Assembly: GCA_963768975.1 (NCBI GenBank)
Contig: CAVYKB010000013.1
Span: forward strand, 1 to 64,000
Direction: 5' to 3'
DNA from: CADCTB01 sp963768975
GTDB taxonomy: Bacteria; Actinomycetota; Acidimicrobiia; Acidimicrobiales; AC-14
Length of the DNA stretch: 64,000 nt
The notes beneath the pieces are model-generated. The model saw nothing but the letters and a program-made list of their open reading frames with translations. It did not search any database and had not been told where the DNA came from. The translations under genes were made by a program, and so were the position numbers. This document shows, in pieces, positions 42,645-50,660 of the stretch (within the stretch, counting starts at the first letter, position 1; the number at the start of each line of letters is the position of its first letter).

Positions 42645-44194
42645 GAGGAAACCACCTGTCTGCTCTGGGCGTCGGAACCGGTCGGGGACCCTTTGCCGTT
42701 GCGGCGGGCCATGAAGAGAGCGAGTCCGGCGCCGAGCACGGCGGCGGCGAGGATGCCGGCCAGGAGCGGGCCGGCGCTGCTCCCGCTGGGCAGGTCGACC
42801 ACCGCGAAGTTGACGTCCTGGCGGCCGGTGGCCGGGGTGCCGGCGCTGGTGTCGACCCAGCTGGCGTAGAGCTTGCCGTCGCCGGCGGCCAGGCCGAGGC
42901 GGGTGCCGAAGTCGGTGCCGTAGGCGTCGCCGAAGGTCGGCCCGATGGAGTCGTCGAACGGCTTGGTCGACAGGAGCACGTTGTCGAACGACCGGCCGCC
43001 GTCGGTGGAGGTGGCCAGGTAGGCCTCCAGCATCTCCTTGCGGGTCGGGTCGTTGCGCCCGTCCAGGAACACCACGCTCACCCGCTCGCCGGGACCGACG
43101 GCGACCTTGGGGAGGAACTGGACGGTGCCGTCGGCGCCGTTGTCGTTGACCTTGACCGCCGGCGCCCACGTCTGGCCCCCGTCGGTGGAGCGGCGCATGA
43201 ACACGTCGTCGTCGCCGTCGCGCCCGTCGCCCCAGGTGGCGTACAGGGTGCCCTTGGGGGAGATGGCCAGCTGGGGGACCTCGGGCAGGAAGGGCAGGAA
43301 GCGCCGGGTGAGCAGGATCTCCGTCTCGAACTCCTGCCCGGGGGCGAAGGTGCGCCCGCCGTCGGTGGAACGGGTCAGGACCAGGGACACGGGCAGCTCG
43401 GCCGCCGGCCCCTCCTGGTTCTCATAGTCCCGCCGGTTGTTCTTCATGTCCTGGTACATCACGACGAGCTGGCCGTCGGCGTCGAGGACGGGGCTGGGCG
43501 CCAGCACCCGGGGACGGTTCGGGTCGCTGACCGGCACCGGGGCGCCGAACGTCCTGCCGCCGTCGTCGCTGCGGGCGGTGACGATCCGCGGCGGCGGTTC
43601 GCTGAAGCGCAGGAAGCCGACCTCGGCGGCCTGGAGCCAGGTGACGTACACCGGGCCCTTGGGGTCGACGGTCACCCGCTGCTGGAAGGTGAGGGGGCCG
43701 GCGATCTTCGTGGGAAGCGAGAGCGTGCGGCCGCCGTCGGTGGAGGTGGAGATCCACAGGTTGTCGGGCCGGTTCCCGTTGCCGACGAGGTTGACGTAGA
43801 CGACGTACAGCGTGCCGTCGGGGGCGAAGGCGATGTCGGGGGCGAAGGGGCAGGGCGCGCCCTGTGACGCCGTGCAGCCGGTGATGCCCTGGGGCAGGGG
43901 CAGGACGCTCTGCTCGAAGCTCTGGCCCCCGTTGAAGCTGTAGGAGATGAGGCCGTCATAGCCGGGCCGGTCCTTGCGGTAGGTGACGACCACGTTGCCC
44001 TCGCGGGCCGGGTTGGAGGCGACGGTGGGGGAGTTGCTGACGTCGATGAGCCCCTCGCGGTTGACGAGGATGTTGCCCTGCGGCTCGGGGCTGTTGCCCC
44101 CACCCCCGGTGGCCACCAGGGCGACGCCGACGAGCACGGCAACGCCGGCGAGGGCGGCGACGACGGCCAGCACGTTTCGCCTCATGGTCTTCAT
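42641..44194 (-). CDS. Membrane-anchored BNR/Asp-box propeller protein
   Basis: 517 residues from the ATG at 44194. N-terminal membrane helix (VLAVVAALAGVAVLVGVALV), blades marked YSFNGGQSFE, TSTDGGRTLS, RSDDGGRTFGA, RSTDGGRTFAP, RSTDGGQTWAP and TSTDGGRSFDN, and a C-terminal helix (LLAGILAAAVLGAGLALFMA). It is the first gene of an operon with two cytoplasmic ATPases and a membrane protein, joined by ATGA. An outward-facing propeller coupled to metal-type ATPases is unusual; the link is not understood. Confidence 0.82.
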   Translation of the reverse strand: MKTMRRNVLAVVAALAGVAVLVGVALVATGGGGNSPEPQGNILVNREGLIDVSNSPTVASNPAREGNVVVTYRKDRPGYDGLISYSFNGGQSFEQSVLPLPQGITGCTASQGAPCPFAPDIAFAPDGTLYVVYVNLVGNGNRPDNLWISTSTDGGRTLSLPTKIAGPLTFQQRVTVDPKGPVYVTWLQAAEVGFLRFSEPPPRIVTARSDDGGRTFGAPVPVSDPNRPRVLAPSPVLDADGQLVVMYQDMKNNRRDYENQEGPAAELPVSLVLTRSTDGGRTFAPGQEFETEILLTRRFLPFLPEVPQLAISPKGTLYATWGDGRDGDDDVFMRRSTDGGQTWAPAVKVNDNGADGTVQFLPKVAVGPGERVSVVFLDGRNDPTRKEMLEAYLATSTDGGRSFDNVLLSTKPFDDSIGPTFGDAYGTDFGTRLGLAAGDGKLYASWVDTSAGTPATGRQDVNFAVVDLPSGSSAGPLLAGILAAAVLGAGLALFMARRNGKGSPTGSDAQSRQVVSS

Positions 44195-44333
44195 TTGGAG
44201 CTCCGCCCGCCGGCCCTCGAGGGCCTCCCGGCAGTGACCTTCGCTCCGCTGCGGCTGGGCCGGTAGGCCCGGCCGTCGGCTTCGCTCATCCAGCCGAGCG
44301 TAGCTGTCGCGAGAGTGTCGATAGGGTGCCGGC

Positions 44334-44972
44334 GTGGAGATCGCCATCCTGCTCTTCGACGGCATCACGGCCCTCGACGCCGTCGGTCCCTACGAGGCGC
44401 TGGCCATGATCCCCGAAGCCCACGTCCGCTTCGTCGGCACCGAGCGGGGGGCCAAGCGGACGGCCAGGAACGGGGCGCTGGCCCTGGTGGCCGACCACAC
44501 CCTCGCCGAGGTCGCCCACCCCGATGTCATCGTGGTGCCGGGGGGCCCCGGGGAGGAGGCGATCCGCCGCGATCCTCAGGTGCTGGCCTGGCTGCAGAAG
44601 GCCCACGAGACCACCCGCTGGACCACTTCGGTGTGCACGGGAGCGCTCACCCTGGCCGCCGCCGGATTCCTCGACGGCATCGAGGCCACCACCCACTGGT
44701 CGTCCATGGACGAGCTGGCCGCCCTCGGCGCGGTGCCGGTGACCGAGCGGGTCGTCATCCGGGGGAAGGTCATCACGGCCGCCGGCGTGTCGGCCGGGAT
44801 CGACATGGCGCTGCGCCTGGCCCAGCTCGAGGCCGGCGACGACATCGCCATGGCCATCCAGCTCATCCTGGAGTACGACCCCCAGCCGCCGTTCGACGCC
44901 GGCTCCCCGGCCAAGGCGCCGGCCCACGTCATGGCCATGGTGGAGGACCGCCGACGCCGGCGTTCGGAGTAA
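44334..44972 (+). CDS. DJ-1/PfpI-family protein
   Basis: 212 residues from a GTG. DJ-1/PfpI fold: EIAILLFDGITALDAVGPYE, HPDVIVVPGGPGEEA, then the nucleophile elbow TSVCTGALTLAAAGFLDG with the reactive Cys. The acid of the family is in FDGITALDAVGPYE. Members include isonitrile hydratases, glyoxalases and the ligand domain of AraC-type regulators; with no DNA-binding domain this is more likely an enzyme or stress protein. Stands alone. Confidence 0.85.
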   Translation: MEIAILLFDGITALDAVGPYEALAMIPEAHVRFVGTERGAKRTARNGALALVADHTLAEVAHPDVIVVPGGPGEEAIRRDPQVLAWLQKAHETTRWTTSVCTGALTLAAAGFLDGIEATTHWSSMDELAALGAVPVTERVVIRGKVITAAGVSAGIDMALRLAQLEAGDDIAMAIQLILEYDPQPPFDAGSPAKAPAHVMAMVEDRRRRRSE

Positions 44973-45061
44973 AGGAGCCGGCGCGGCGCGCCGACAAAGA
45001 ATGAGCGGCCGTCTCTCGCGGTTGGAAAAGGCCGGGGGCGAGAGAGGGTCGCGCAAGCCGC

Positions 45062-45106
45062 TTTCTGTCCGCTGGACTACCGCCACGGTTGTCCAGCCGA
45101 CAGAAA
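45062..45106. repeat. Long palindromic hairpin containing the 23-nt repeat
   Basis: TTTCTGTCCGCTGGAC and GTCCAGCCGACAGAAA form a 16-bp stem with one mismatch; inside it ACCG/CGGT pairs again. Bases 45061-45083 are the exact reverse complement of 2270-2292. It could be a terminator or a dispersed palindromic element. Confidence 0.6.
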
Positions 45107-45133
45107 CCGCCGGGGCGGTCGTAGGCTCGTCGG

Positions 45134-45421
45134 ATGGCCGACACCTGCACCCACCTGGACCCGGCGGCTGAGGTCACGCCGTCGAGCGAGGGCTGTGAGG
45201 ACTGCATCCCCCTCGGCGCCCGCTGGGTGCACCTGCGGGTGTGCATGAGCTGCGGTCATGTCGGCTGCTGCGACAGCTCGCCCAACCGCCACGCCACCGC
45301 CCACTTCCGCTCGTCCGACCATCCCCTCATCCAGTCCTACGAGCCTGGCGAGGACTGGTGGTGGTGCTACGCCGACGAGGTGGCGTTCCTCGGCGACGGG
45401 CCCTCCTTCTCCCACAGCTGA
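45134..45421 (+). CDS. UBP-type zinc-finger protein
   Basis: 95 residues. The UBP zinc finger found in bacterial single-domain proteins: TCTHLD, GCEDCIPLGARWVHLRVCMS, CGHVGCCDSSPNRHATAHF and HPLIQSYEPGEDWWWCY, providing eight or more Cys/His ligands for two or three zinc ions. Eukaryotic versions bind ubiquitin C-termini; bacterial roles are unclear. The TGA stop shares a base with the ATG of the nuclease gene (TGATG), so the two are coupled. Confidence 0.88.
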   Translation: MADTCTHLDPAAEVTPSSEGCEDCIPLGARWVHLRVCMSCGHVGCCDSSPNRHATAHFRSSDHPLIQSYEPGEDWWWCYADEVAFLGDGPSFSHS

Positions 45422-46554
45422 TGCCGCTTCTCGTCGACGACGACGAACGTTTCGCGTCGCTGGTCGACGAGCTGGCCGAGGCCGACGCCTACGGCCTCGA
45501 CGCCGAGTTCCACGGCGAGAGCTCGTACTACCCGCGCCTGGCCGTGCTCCAGGTGGCTACGCCGACACGGACCGCGGTCGTCGACGCCACCCTGGTCGAC
45601 GTCCGCCCCCTCCGGCCCGTGCTCGAGGGCGCCGGCCTCATGGTCGCCCACGCCGGCGAGCAGGACCTCCAGGTGCTGCTGCGGGCAGCCGGCGCCATCC
45701 CCGCCCGCATGCTCGACACCCAGATCGCCGCCGGGTTCCTGGGTTTCGGGTCGCCGTCGCTGGCCAAGCTGGTGAGCGACCTCCTGGGCGTACGGCTGGA
45801 GAAGGGCGCCCGCATGAGCGACTGGTTCAAGCGCCCGCTCACCGCCGAGCAGATCACCTACGCGGCGGCCGACGTCCTCCACCTGCTCGACCTGCGGGCC
45901 GTGATCGAGGAGCGCCTCGTCGCCGCTGGCCGCCTCGAGTGGGCGTATGAGGAGTGCGAGCGTCACCGGCGGGTGCGCCAGCCCGACGTCACCACGTCCT
46001 GGTGGCGAGTCAAGGGCTTCCGCCAGCTCCGGGGCAAGTCTCGGGCCGTGGCCCAGGAGTTGGCCGCCTGGCGGGAGACCACGGCCATGGCCGTCGACAA
46101 GCCGGCCCGGCGCATCCTGGCCGACGAGTCGCTGATGCTGCTGGCCGAGAAGCCGCCCCGCTCGGCGCGCGACATGCCGGCGTCGCGCCTCTTCGACGCC
46201 CGCCGCCTCTCCGCCGACATGCTGGCGGGGCTCATGGCCGCCGTCGCTCGCGGCCTGGAGCTGCCCGCCGGCGCCCTCCGCCTCCCACCGGACGAGGGGC
46301 TGGCTCCCCAGCTCCAGCCGCTGGCCACGCTGCTCTCGGCGTGGGTCTCCCAGCAGTCCCGCGACCTGTCGATCGACTCCACTCTCGTCGCCACTCGCTC
46401 CGACATCGAGGCCTTCCTCCGGCGGGTCCCAGACAACCGCCTCCAGCAGGGCTGGCGGGCCGAACTGGTGGGGGCGACGGTGGGCCGCATCGTCGCCGGC
46501 AAGGCCGCCGTGGCCTTCGACGGCTCCAGCCGCCTGATCCTGGTCGACCCCTGA
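45421..46554 (+). CDS. Ribonuclease D-like 3'-5' exonuclease
   Basis: 377 residues. DEDD-y nuclease: motif I GLDAEFHGE (D, E), motif II VAHAGEQDLQVLLR (D), motif III ITYAAADVLHLLDL (Y, D). An HRDC domain follows (WRETTAMAVDKPARRILADE, LLAEKPPRSARDM). It trims RNA 3' ends, such as tRNA precursors, with two metal ions. Length fits RNase D. It starts within the stop of the zinc-finger gene. Confidence 0.9.
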   Translation: MPLLVDDDERFASLVDELAEADAYGLDAEFHGESSYYPRLAVLQVATPTRTAVVDATLVDVRPLRPVLEGAGLMVAHAGEQDLQVLLRAAGAIPARMLDTQIAAGFLGFGSPSLAKLVSDLLGVRLEKGARMSDWFKRPLTAEQITYAAADVLHLLDLRAVIEERLVAAGRLEWAYEECERHRRVRQPDVTTSWWRVKGFRQLRGKSRAVAQELAAWRETTAMAVDKPARRILADESLMLLAEKPPRSARDMPASRLFDARRLSADMLAGLMAAVARGLELPAGALRLPPDEGLAPQLQPLATLLSAWVSQQSRDLSIDSTLVATRSDIEAFLRRVPDNRLQQGWRAELVGATVGRIVAGKAAVAFDGSSRLILVDP

Positions 46555-46606
46555 CGAACTGGTTGCACTGAACCCCCATATGCGCGGGTAGGTGCAACCA
46601 GAACGA

Positions 46607-46972
46607 TCAGGAGTCCTCGGCGATCACCACTTTGGCCAGGCGCTTGGGCGCCACCAGGGTGTAGGAGGTCCGCACCCACTCCTCGACCTGCCGCCAGCGC
46701 TCGTCGCCGGCGCCCTCGGGCACCGACAGCGCCACCCAGCCGTGGCGACCCAGCCCGTAGCCGGCGGGGTGGACGCCGGCGTCGGTGGCCACCGCGGCGG
46801 CGGCCTCCTCCTTGGGCAGCTTGAGCGACAGGTCGTGCGCCGCCTGGTCGCTGAAGACGAAGTTCTTCCCGTTCACCCGGAACGTCGGGTGGTCGCCCCA
46901 CTCGGCGATGTCGACCCGCTCGGCCTCGGGCAACCGGGCCACGATGGCCTCCAGCCGGTCCATGTTGTTCAT
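46607..46972 (-). CDS. MmcQ/YjbR-family protein
   Basis: 121 residues of the CyaY-like MmcQ/YjbR (DUF419) type: WGDHPTFRVNGKNFVFSD, then DLSLKLPKEEAAAA, a GYGLGRHGWVALSV strand and a final helix WRQVEEWVRTSYTLVAPKRL. Proposed roles include DNA or protein binding; no enzyme activity is established. It is the last gene of the minus-strand operon that starts with the MmpL transporter. Confidence 0.88.
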   Translation of the reverse strand: MNNMDRLEAIVARLPEAERVDIAEWGDHPTFRVNGKNFVFSDQAAHDLSLKLPKEEAAAAVATDAGVHPAGYGLGRHGWVALSVPEGAGDERWRQVEEWVRTSYTLVAPKRLAKVVIAEDS

Positions 46973-46973
46973 C

Positions 46974-47540
46974 TCAGGACCAGGGGGTGTCGGGTCGAGC
47001 TTCGAGCACGCCGTCGATCGTCAGGTCCACCCTCTCGTTGCAGAAGGCGTTCAGGCCGGCGATGCGGGGGTTCTCCGGGAGAGGGACGGGATAGGACCAC
47101 GCCACATCGGGGTGGAGCCGGCCGCTGGCCCGCACCGACCCGGGTGACGGTGTCCGACGGCTCAAGCAGGTCTTGGCGCACGTCCTCCGCCGGCAGATCC
47201 ACCCGCACGTGGCGCTCACTGGGCACTGCATCGACTCGCGTTGCTGGGTCCTTGGCGTGGACGAAGACCTCCAACGCCTCCTCGAACCACTGCACCCGCC
47301 CGTCCCAGGTGAAGGTCCACATGCCCTCGGCGCCGGCCACCTGGGGCTGCACGGCGGCGTCGCCCAGAGCAGGAAGGAGGTCGGTGCGCACGTCCTCGGC
47401 CGGGAAGCCGAACGTCGGCAGCATGTTCGGGCCGTACCAGGCCAGCAGGAGCGCCCGCCGGCTGTCGGCCACCCACTCCTCGCCGGCCCGCACCCGCACC
47501 CACCGGGGGTGGGCTCCAGCCGGGGCGCCGGCGGCCCCAT
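46974..47540 (-). CDS. DUF427-domain protein (two frameshifts)
   Basis: Restored, it reads MGPPAPRLEP, then WVRVRAGEEWVADSRRALLL, FPAEDVRTDLL, ERHVRVDLPAEDVRQDLLEP, PDVAWSYPVPLPENPRIAGL and NERVDLTIDGV. Two DUF427 beta-sandwich repeats of this type are typical in actinobacteria. Offsetting one-base changes near 47510 and 47145 break the frame. The ATG at 47540 overlaps the TetR stop. Function unknown. Confidence 0.75.
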   Translation of the reverse strand: MGPPAPRLEPTPGGCGCGPARSGWPTAGGRSCWPGTARTCCRRSASRPRTCAPTSFLLWATPPCSPRWPAPRACGPSPGTGGCSGSRRRWRSSSTPRTQQRESMQCPVSATCGWICRRRTCAKTCLSRRTPSPGSVRASGRLHPDVAWSYPVPLPENPRIAGLNAFCNERVDLTIDGVLEARPDTPWS

Positions 47541-48154
47541 CAGGCCCGTAGCCCCTTGCTGTGGACGTCGACCACCAGGGCCATGAGGCTCTCGAAGTCG
47601 GGCCAGGGGAAGTCGGGGCGGGCGATGAGCAGCGACGTCACCCCATGGACCGCGGTCCAGAGGTTGGTCGACACCAGGAACGGGTCGCCGGCGGCGATGG
47701 CGCCGGCGTCCATACACCGGGCCACCCTGTCGACCAGGCGGCCGAAGGCGGTCAGGCCAGGCAGGCGGTCGAGGGGGACGCCGTCGGCCAGCGGACGGGT
47801 CATGAACATGATCCGGTAGTGCTCGGGGTTCTCCAGGCCGAACCGCACGTAGGCCCGGCCCATGGCCCACAACGCCTCCAGGGGGTCGTCGATCCCCTGG
47901 AGGGCGTCGTCGAGGTAGCGGACGAAGTCGTCGAACCGGGCCTCGCACACCGCCATCAGCAGCTCGCTCTTGTCGGCGAAGTGCAAGTAGATCGACGGAG
48001 GGGTGACGCCGGCGGCATCGGCGATGGCCCGGATGGACACCGCTCCCTGATCGCCGGTCTGGATCAGCAGTTGCTCGGCGGCGGCGAGGATCTCTCCCCG
48101 CAGCAGCTCACCCTGCCCCCGCTTGGCGCGGCGTCTGGTGGCGGGGACGTTCAT
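47540..48154 (-). CDS. TetR-family repressor
   Basis: 204 residues. Helix-turn-helix: ILAAAEQLLIQTGDQGAVSI then RAIADAAGVTPPSIYLHFAD. The C-terminal ligand domain (residues 60-190) fits the TetR_C WHG type. It starts within the stop of the MmpL gene (ATGA), so it is made with the transporter it probably represses. A partial palindrome in front of the MmpL gene is a candidate operator. Confidence 0.9.
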   Translation of the reverse strand: MNVPATRRRAKRGQGELLRGEILAAAEQLLIQTGDQGAVSIRAIADAAGVTPPSIYLHFADKSELLMAVCEARFDDFVRYLDDALQGIDDPLEALWAMGRAYVRFGLENPEHYRIMFMTRPLADGVPLDRLPGLTAFGRLVDRVARCMDAGAIAAGDPFLVSTNLWTAVHGVTSLLIARPDFPWPDFESLMALVVDVHSKGLRA

Positions 48155-50385
48155 GTCCTCACTTTCTCACGGGAAACCACCGCCGGCGCCTCATCCGGCC
48201 CTTCGCTGTCGGAGAACCCGAAGCGGGCGTGGAGGCGGCGCAGCGGCGCCGGCGCCCACCAGTTGGCGTCGCCGGCCAGGCGCATGAACGCCGGCACCAG
48301 GACCGCCCGGATGAGGGTGGCGTCCAGGATCACGGCCAGGGCCAGGCCGAGCCCGAAGAGCTTGATGAACGTCACCTGCGAGGTGGCGAAGGCCAGGAAG
48401 ACCACCGCCAGCAGGGCGGCCGCCGCGGTCACGATGCGCCCGGTGCGCTCCAGGCCGAGGGCCACCGACGACACGTTGTCGCCCGAGGCGTCGTACTCCT
48501 CCTTGATCCGGGAGAGCAGGAACACCTCGTAGTCCATCGACAGGCCGAAGGCGATGCAGAACATCAGGATCGGCATGGTGGTGGCGATGGTGCCCGTGGC
48601 GGTGAAGTCGAGGACGCCGGACAGGTGTCCCTCCTGAAAGATCCACACCATGGCCCCGAAGGTGGCGCTGAGGCTCAGCAGGTTGACGACGATGGCCTTC
48701 ACCGGCACGAGGATGCCCCCGGTCATGAGGAACAGGGCGACGAACGTCACCAGGCCGATGAGGCCCAGGGCCAAGGGCATCTTCCCGAACAGCGACGTCT
48801 TGGAGTCGACCAGCTCGGCCGAGAGGCCGGCCACCTTCACGTCGTCGAAGGGCGACGGCACGGCCCGCACCGCCTTGACCAGCGTCTCGCCGGCGGCGGA
48901 GTAGGGCTCGACCCCGGGGACGACCGCGAGCCAGGTGCCGTCGCGGCCGGCGAAGCGGCCCGACGCCTCGTTGGGCGGGGCGACCTGCTGGCCGTCGATG
49001 TATGAGCCGGCGAGGGTGTCCACCCGGGCCGCACCCGGGGCCCGGGACAGGTCCTGGGCGTAGCGCTCCAGCTCCGGAAGCCGGATCTGCGGGTTCCCGA
49101 TACTGGCGGCGACCACGGACAGGGCGCCGGCCTCGTTGGAGGCGAATTCGGTGCGGATGATGTCCTGGACCTGGCGGCTCGACGCCGCCTCTGGCAGGTT
49201 CCGATCGTCGGGCAGGCCGAAGGCGATGTTGAGGAACGGGGCGCCGAGCAGCCCGAGCAGCAGGACGACGGCGGTGGCCACCGGCACGGGCCGGCGCATG
49301 ACGGCCACGGCCACCCGGTGCCAGAACCCGGTGCCCTCGGCCTTGGCCGGCCGGCGCCACACGACCCACGTGTCCACCCGGTGGCCGAGCACTGCCAGCA
49401 GCGCCGGCAGCACCACCACGGCGCCCACCGCGGCCAGCGCCACAACGGCGATGCCGGCGTAGGCGAAGGACTTCAGGAACGCCAGCGGGAAGACCAGCAT
49501 TGCGGCCAGGGAGACGGCCACGGTCAGCGCGCTGAAGATCACCGTGCGTCCTGCGGTCTTCACCGTCCGCTCGATGGCGTCGGCCGGCGCCTGGCCGGCC
49601 CGGAGCTCCTCCCGGTATCGGGAGACGATGAACAGGCTGTAGTCGATGGCGAGGCCCATGCCCATGGCGGTGGTCAGGTTGAGGGCGAAGATCGAGACCT
49701 GGATGAACGAGGCGAGGATCCGCAGCACCAGGAAGGTGCCGATGACGGCGAGGGCGCCGATGCCGAGCGGCAACGACGCCGCCACCACGCTGCCGAAGAC
49801 CAGCACCAGCAGGATGAGGATGATGGGCAGGCTGATGATCTCGGCCCGCACCAGGTCGTGCTCGATCTGGGTGCTGACCTGGCGGAATACCTCGGCGAAC
49901 CCGCCCACGGCCACGGAAATTTCGGCGCCATCGGGCCGGGTGTAGCGGGGCGACAGGTGCTCGATGCGCTCGGCGACGAGGTCGTCGTCGCCGGCGATGG
50001 TGGCCAGGACCAGGGCCCGGCTCCCGTCGCTGCTGCGCAGGGGAGGGGGAGAGCCCAGCGTCCAGTAGGAGACGGCCTGGCTGATGCCGGTTTCGGCGGC
50101 GAGTTCCCGGGTGAGGGCGGCGCCGGCGGTCGCGGCCGTAACGCTGTCGACCGATCCGCCCTTGGCGGTGACCAGGAGCACCAGGTTCGGGTTGCGGGAG
50201 CCGAAGGACGCCTCGAGCACCCGCTTGGCCTCGCTCGACTCGGCGGCCGGGTCCTCGAACCCGCCTCCCGAGAGGTGCTTGGCCACCCCGCCGCCGACAC
50301 CGCCGGCCACCATCATGGCCAGCACCGCAGCCACCAGGACCAGTACCCGACGACGGACCGTGAACCTGCCAAGCCTTGCCAACAT
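48151..50385 (-). CDS. MmpL-family RND transporter
   Basis: 744 residues. Two copies of the MMPL/SSD unit: helix 1, an extracytoplasmic domain, helices 2-6, then a second domain and helices 8-12. Marker segments include GLAIDYSLFIVSRYREELR and CIAFGLSMDYEVFLLSRIKE, which carry the proton-relay Asp-Tyr pairs. It exports lipids or hydrophobic compounds in exchange for protons. The ATG at 50385 is chosen because GTCAGGGA lies upstream and the helix starts just after. First gene of an operon with TetR, DUF427 and YjbR. Confidence 0.92.
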   Translation of the reverse strand: MLARLGRFTVRRRVLVLVAAVLAMMVAGGVGGGVAKHLSGGGFEDPAAESSEAKRVLEASFGSRNPNLVLLVTAKGGSVDSVTAATAGAALTRELAAETGISQAVSYWTLGSPPPLRSSDGSRALVLATIAGDDDLVAERIEHLSPRYTRPDGAEISVAVGGFAEVFRQVSTQIEHDLVRAEIISLPIILILLVLVFGSVVAASLPLGIGALAVIGTFLVLRILASFIQVSIFALNLTTAMGMGLAIDYSLFIVSRYREELRAGQAPADAIERTVKTAGRTVIFSALTVAVSLAAMLVFPLAFLKSFAYAGIAVVALAAVGAVVVLPALLAVLGHRVDTWVVWRRPAKAEGTGFWHRVAVAVMRRPVPVATAVVLLLGLLGAPFLNIAFGLPDDRNLPEAASSRQVQDIIRTEFASNEAGALSVVAASIGNPQIRLPELERYAQDLSRAPGAARVDTLAGSYIDGQQVAPPNEASGRFAGRDGTWLAVVPGVEPYSAAGETLVKAVRAVPSPFDDVKVAGLSAELVDSKTSLFGKMPLALGLIGLVTFVALFLMTGGILVPVKAIVVNLLSLSATFGAMVWIFQEGHLSGVLDFTATGTIATTMPILMFCIAFGLSMDYEVFLLSRIKEEYDASGDNVSSVALGLERTGRIVTAAAALLAVVFLAFATSQVTFIKLFGLGLALAVILDATLIRAVLVPAFMRLAGDANWWAPAPLRRLHARFGFSDSEGPDEAPAVVSREKVRT

Positions 50386-50397
50386 GGTCCCTGACCC

Positions 50398-50426
50398 CCG
50401 ATAAGTTACCGTCGATATGTTATCGG
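50398..50426 (-). promoter_or_regulatory. Candidate TetR operator before the MmpL gene
   Basis: CCGATAA at 50398-50404 and TTATCGG at 50420-50426 are inverted, with partly symmetric GTTAC/TATG between. Thirteen bases upstream of the ATG, it overlaps the likely promoter. Confidence 0.45.
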
Positions 50427-50462
50427 CAGTATTCACCTGGTCAGGCCGCCGTGTCCAGGGCC

Positions 50463-50545
50463 AAAAAGCAAAAAACCGGACCCTGGGAGGGTCCGGCGGG
50501 AAAAGGGGGCGGGCAGGGGCCTCGACTGGCGGAGGCCCCTGCCCG
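50463..50545 (-). terminator. Minus-strand terminator with second upstream hairpin (possible sRNA end)
   Basis: Read on the minus strand, a 13-bp hairpin (50545-50510) is followed by CCGGACCC/GGGTCCGG (50496-50476) and then TTTTTTGCTTTTT, a canonical intrinsic terminator. No gene is transcribed into it from the right, which suggests a small untranslated minus-strand RNA in 50500-50660 or a block to antisense reading. The rest of 50427-50660 shows no coding sequence. Confidence 0.55.
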
Positions 50546-50660
50546 GGAGGGGGTTGTTCACACCGCGCTGCGGCGCAGAGGGCTTCTACCCGCCGGCCAA
50601 CCGGCCAAACCAGAATCTCAGAGAAATTTCTAGAAGCCCGGTTCCGGGTACAGCCACCCC

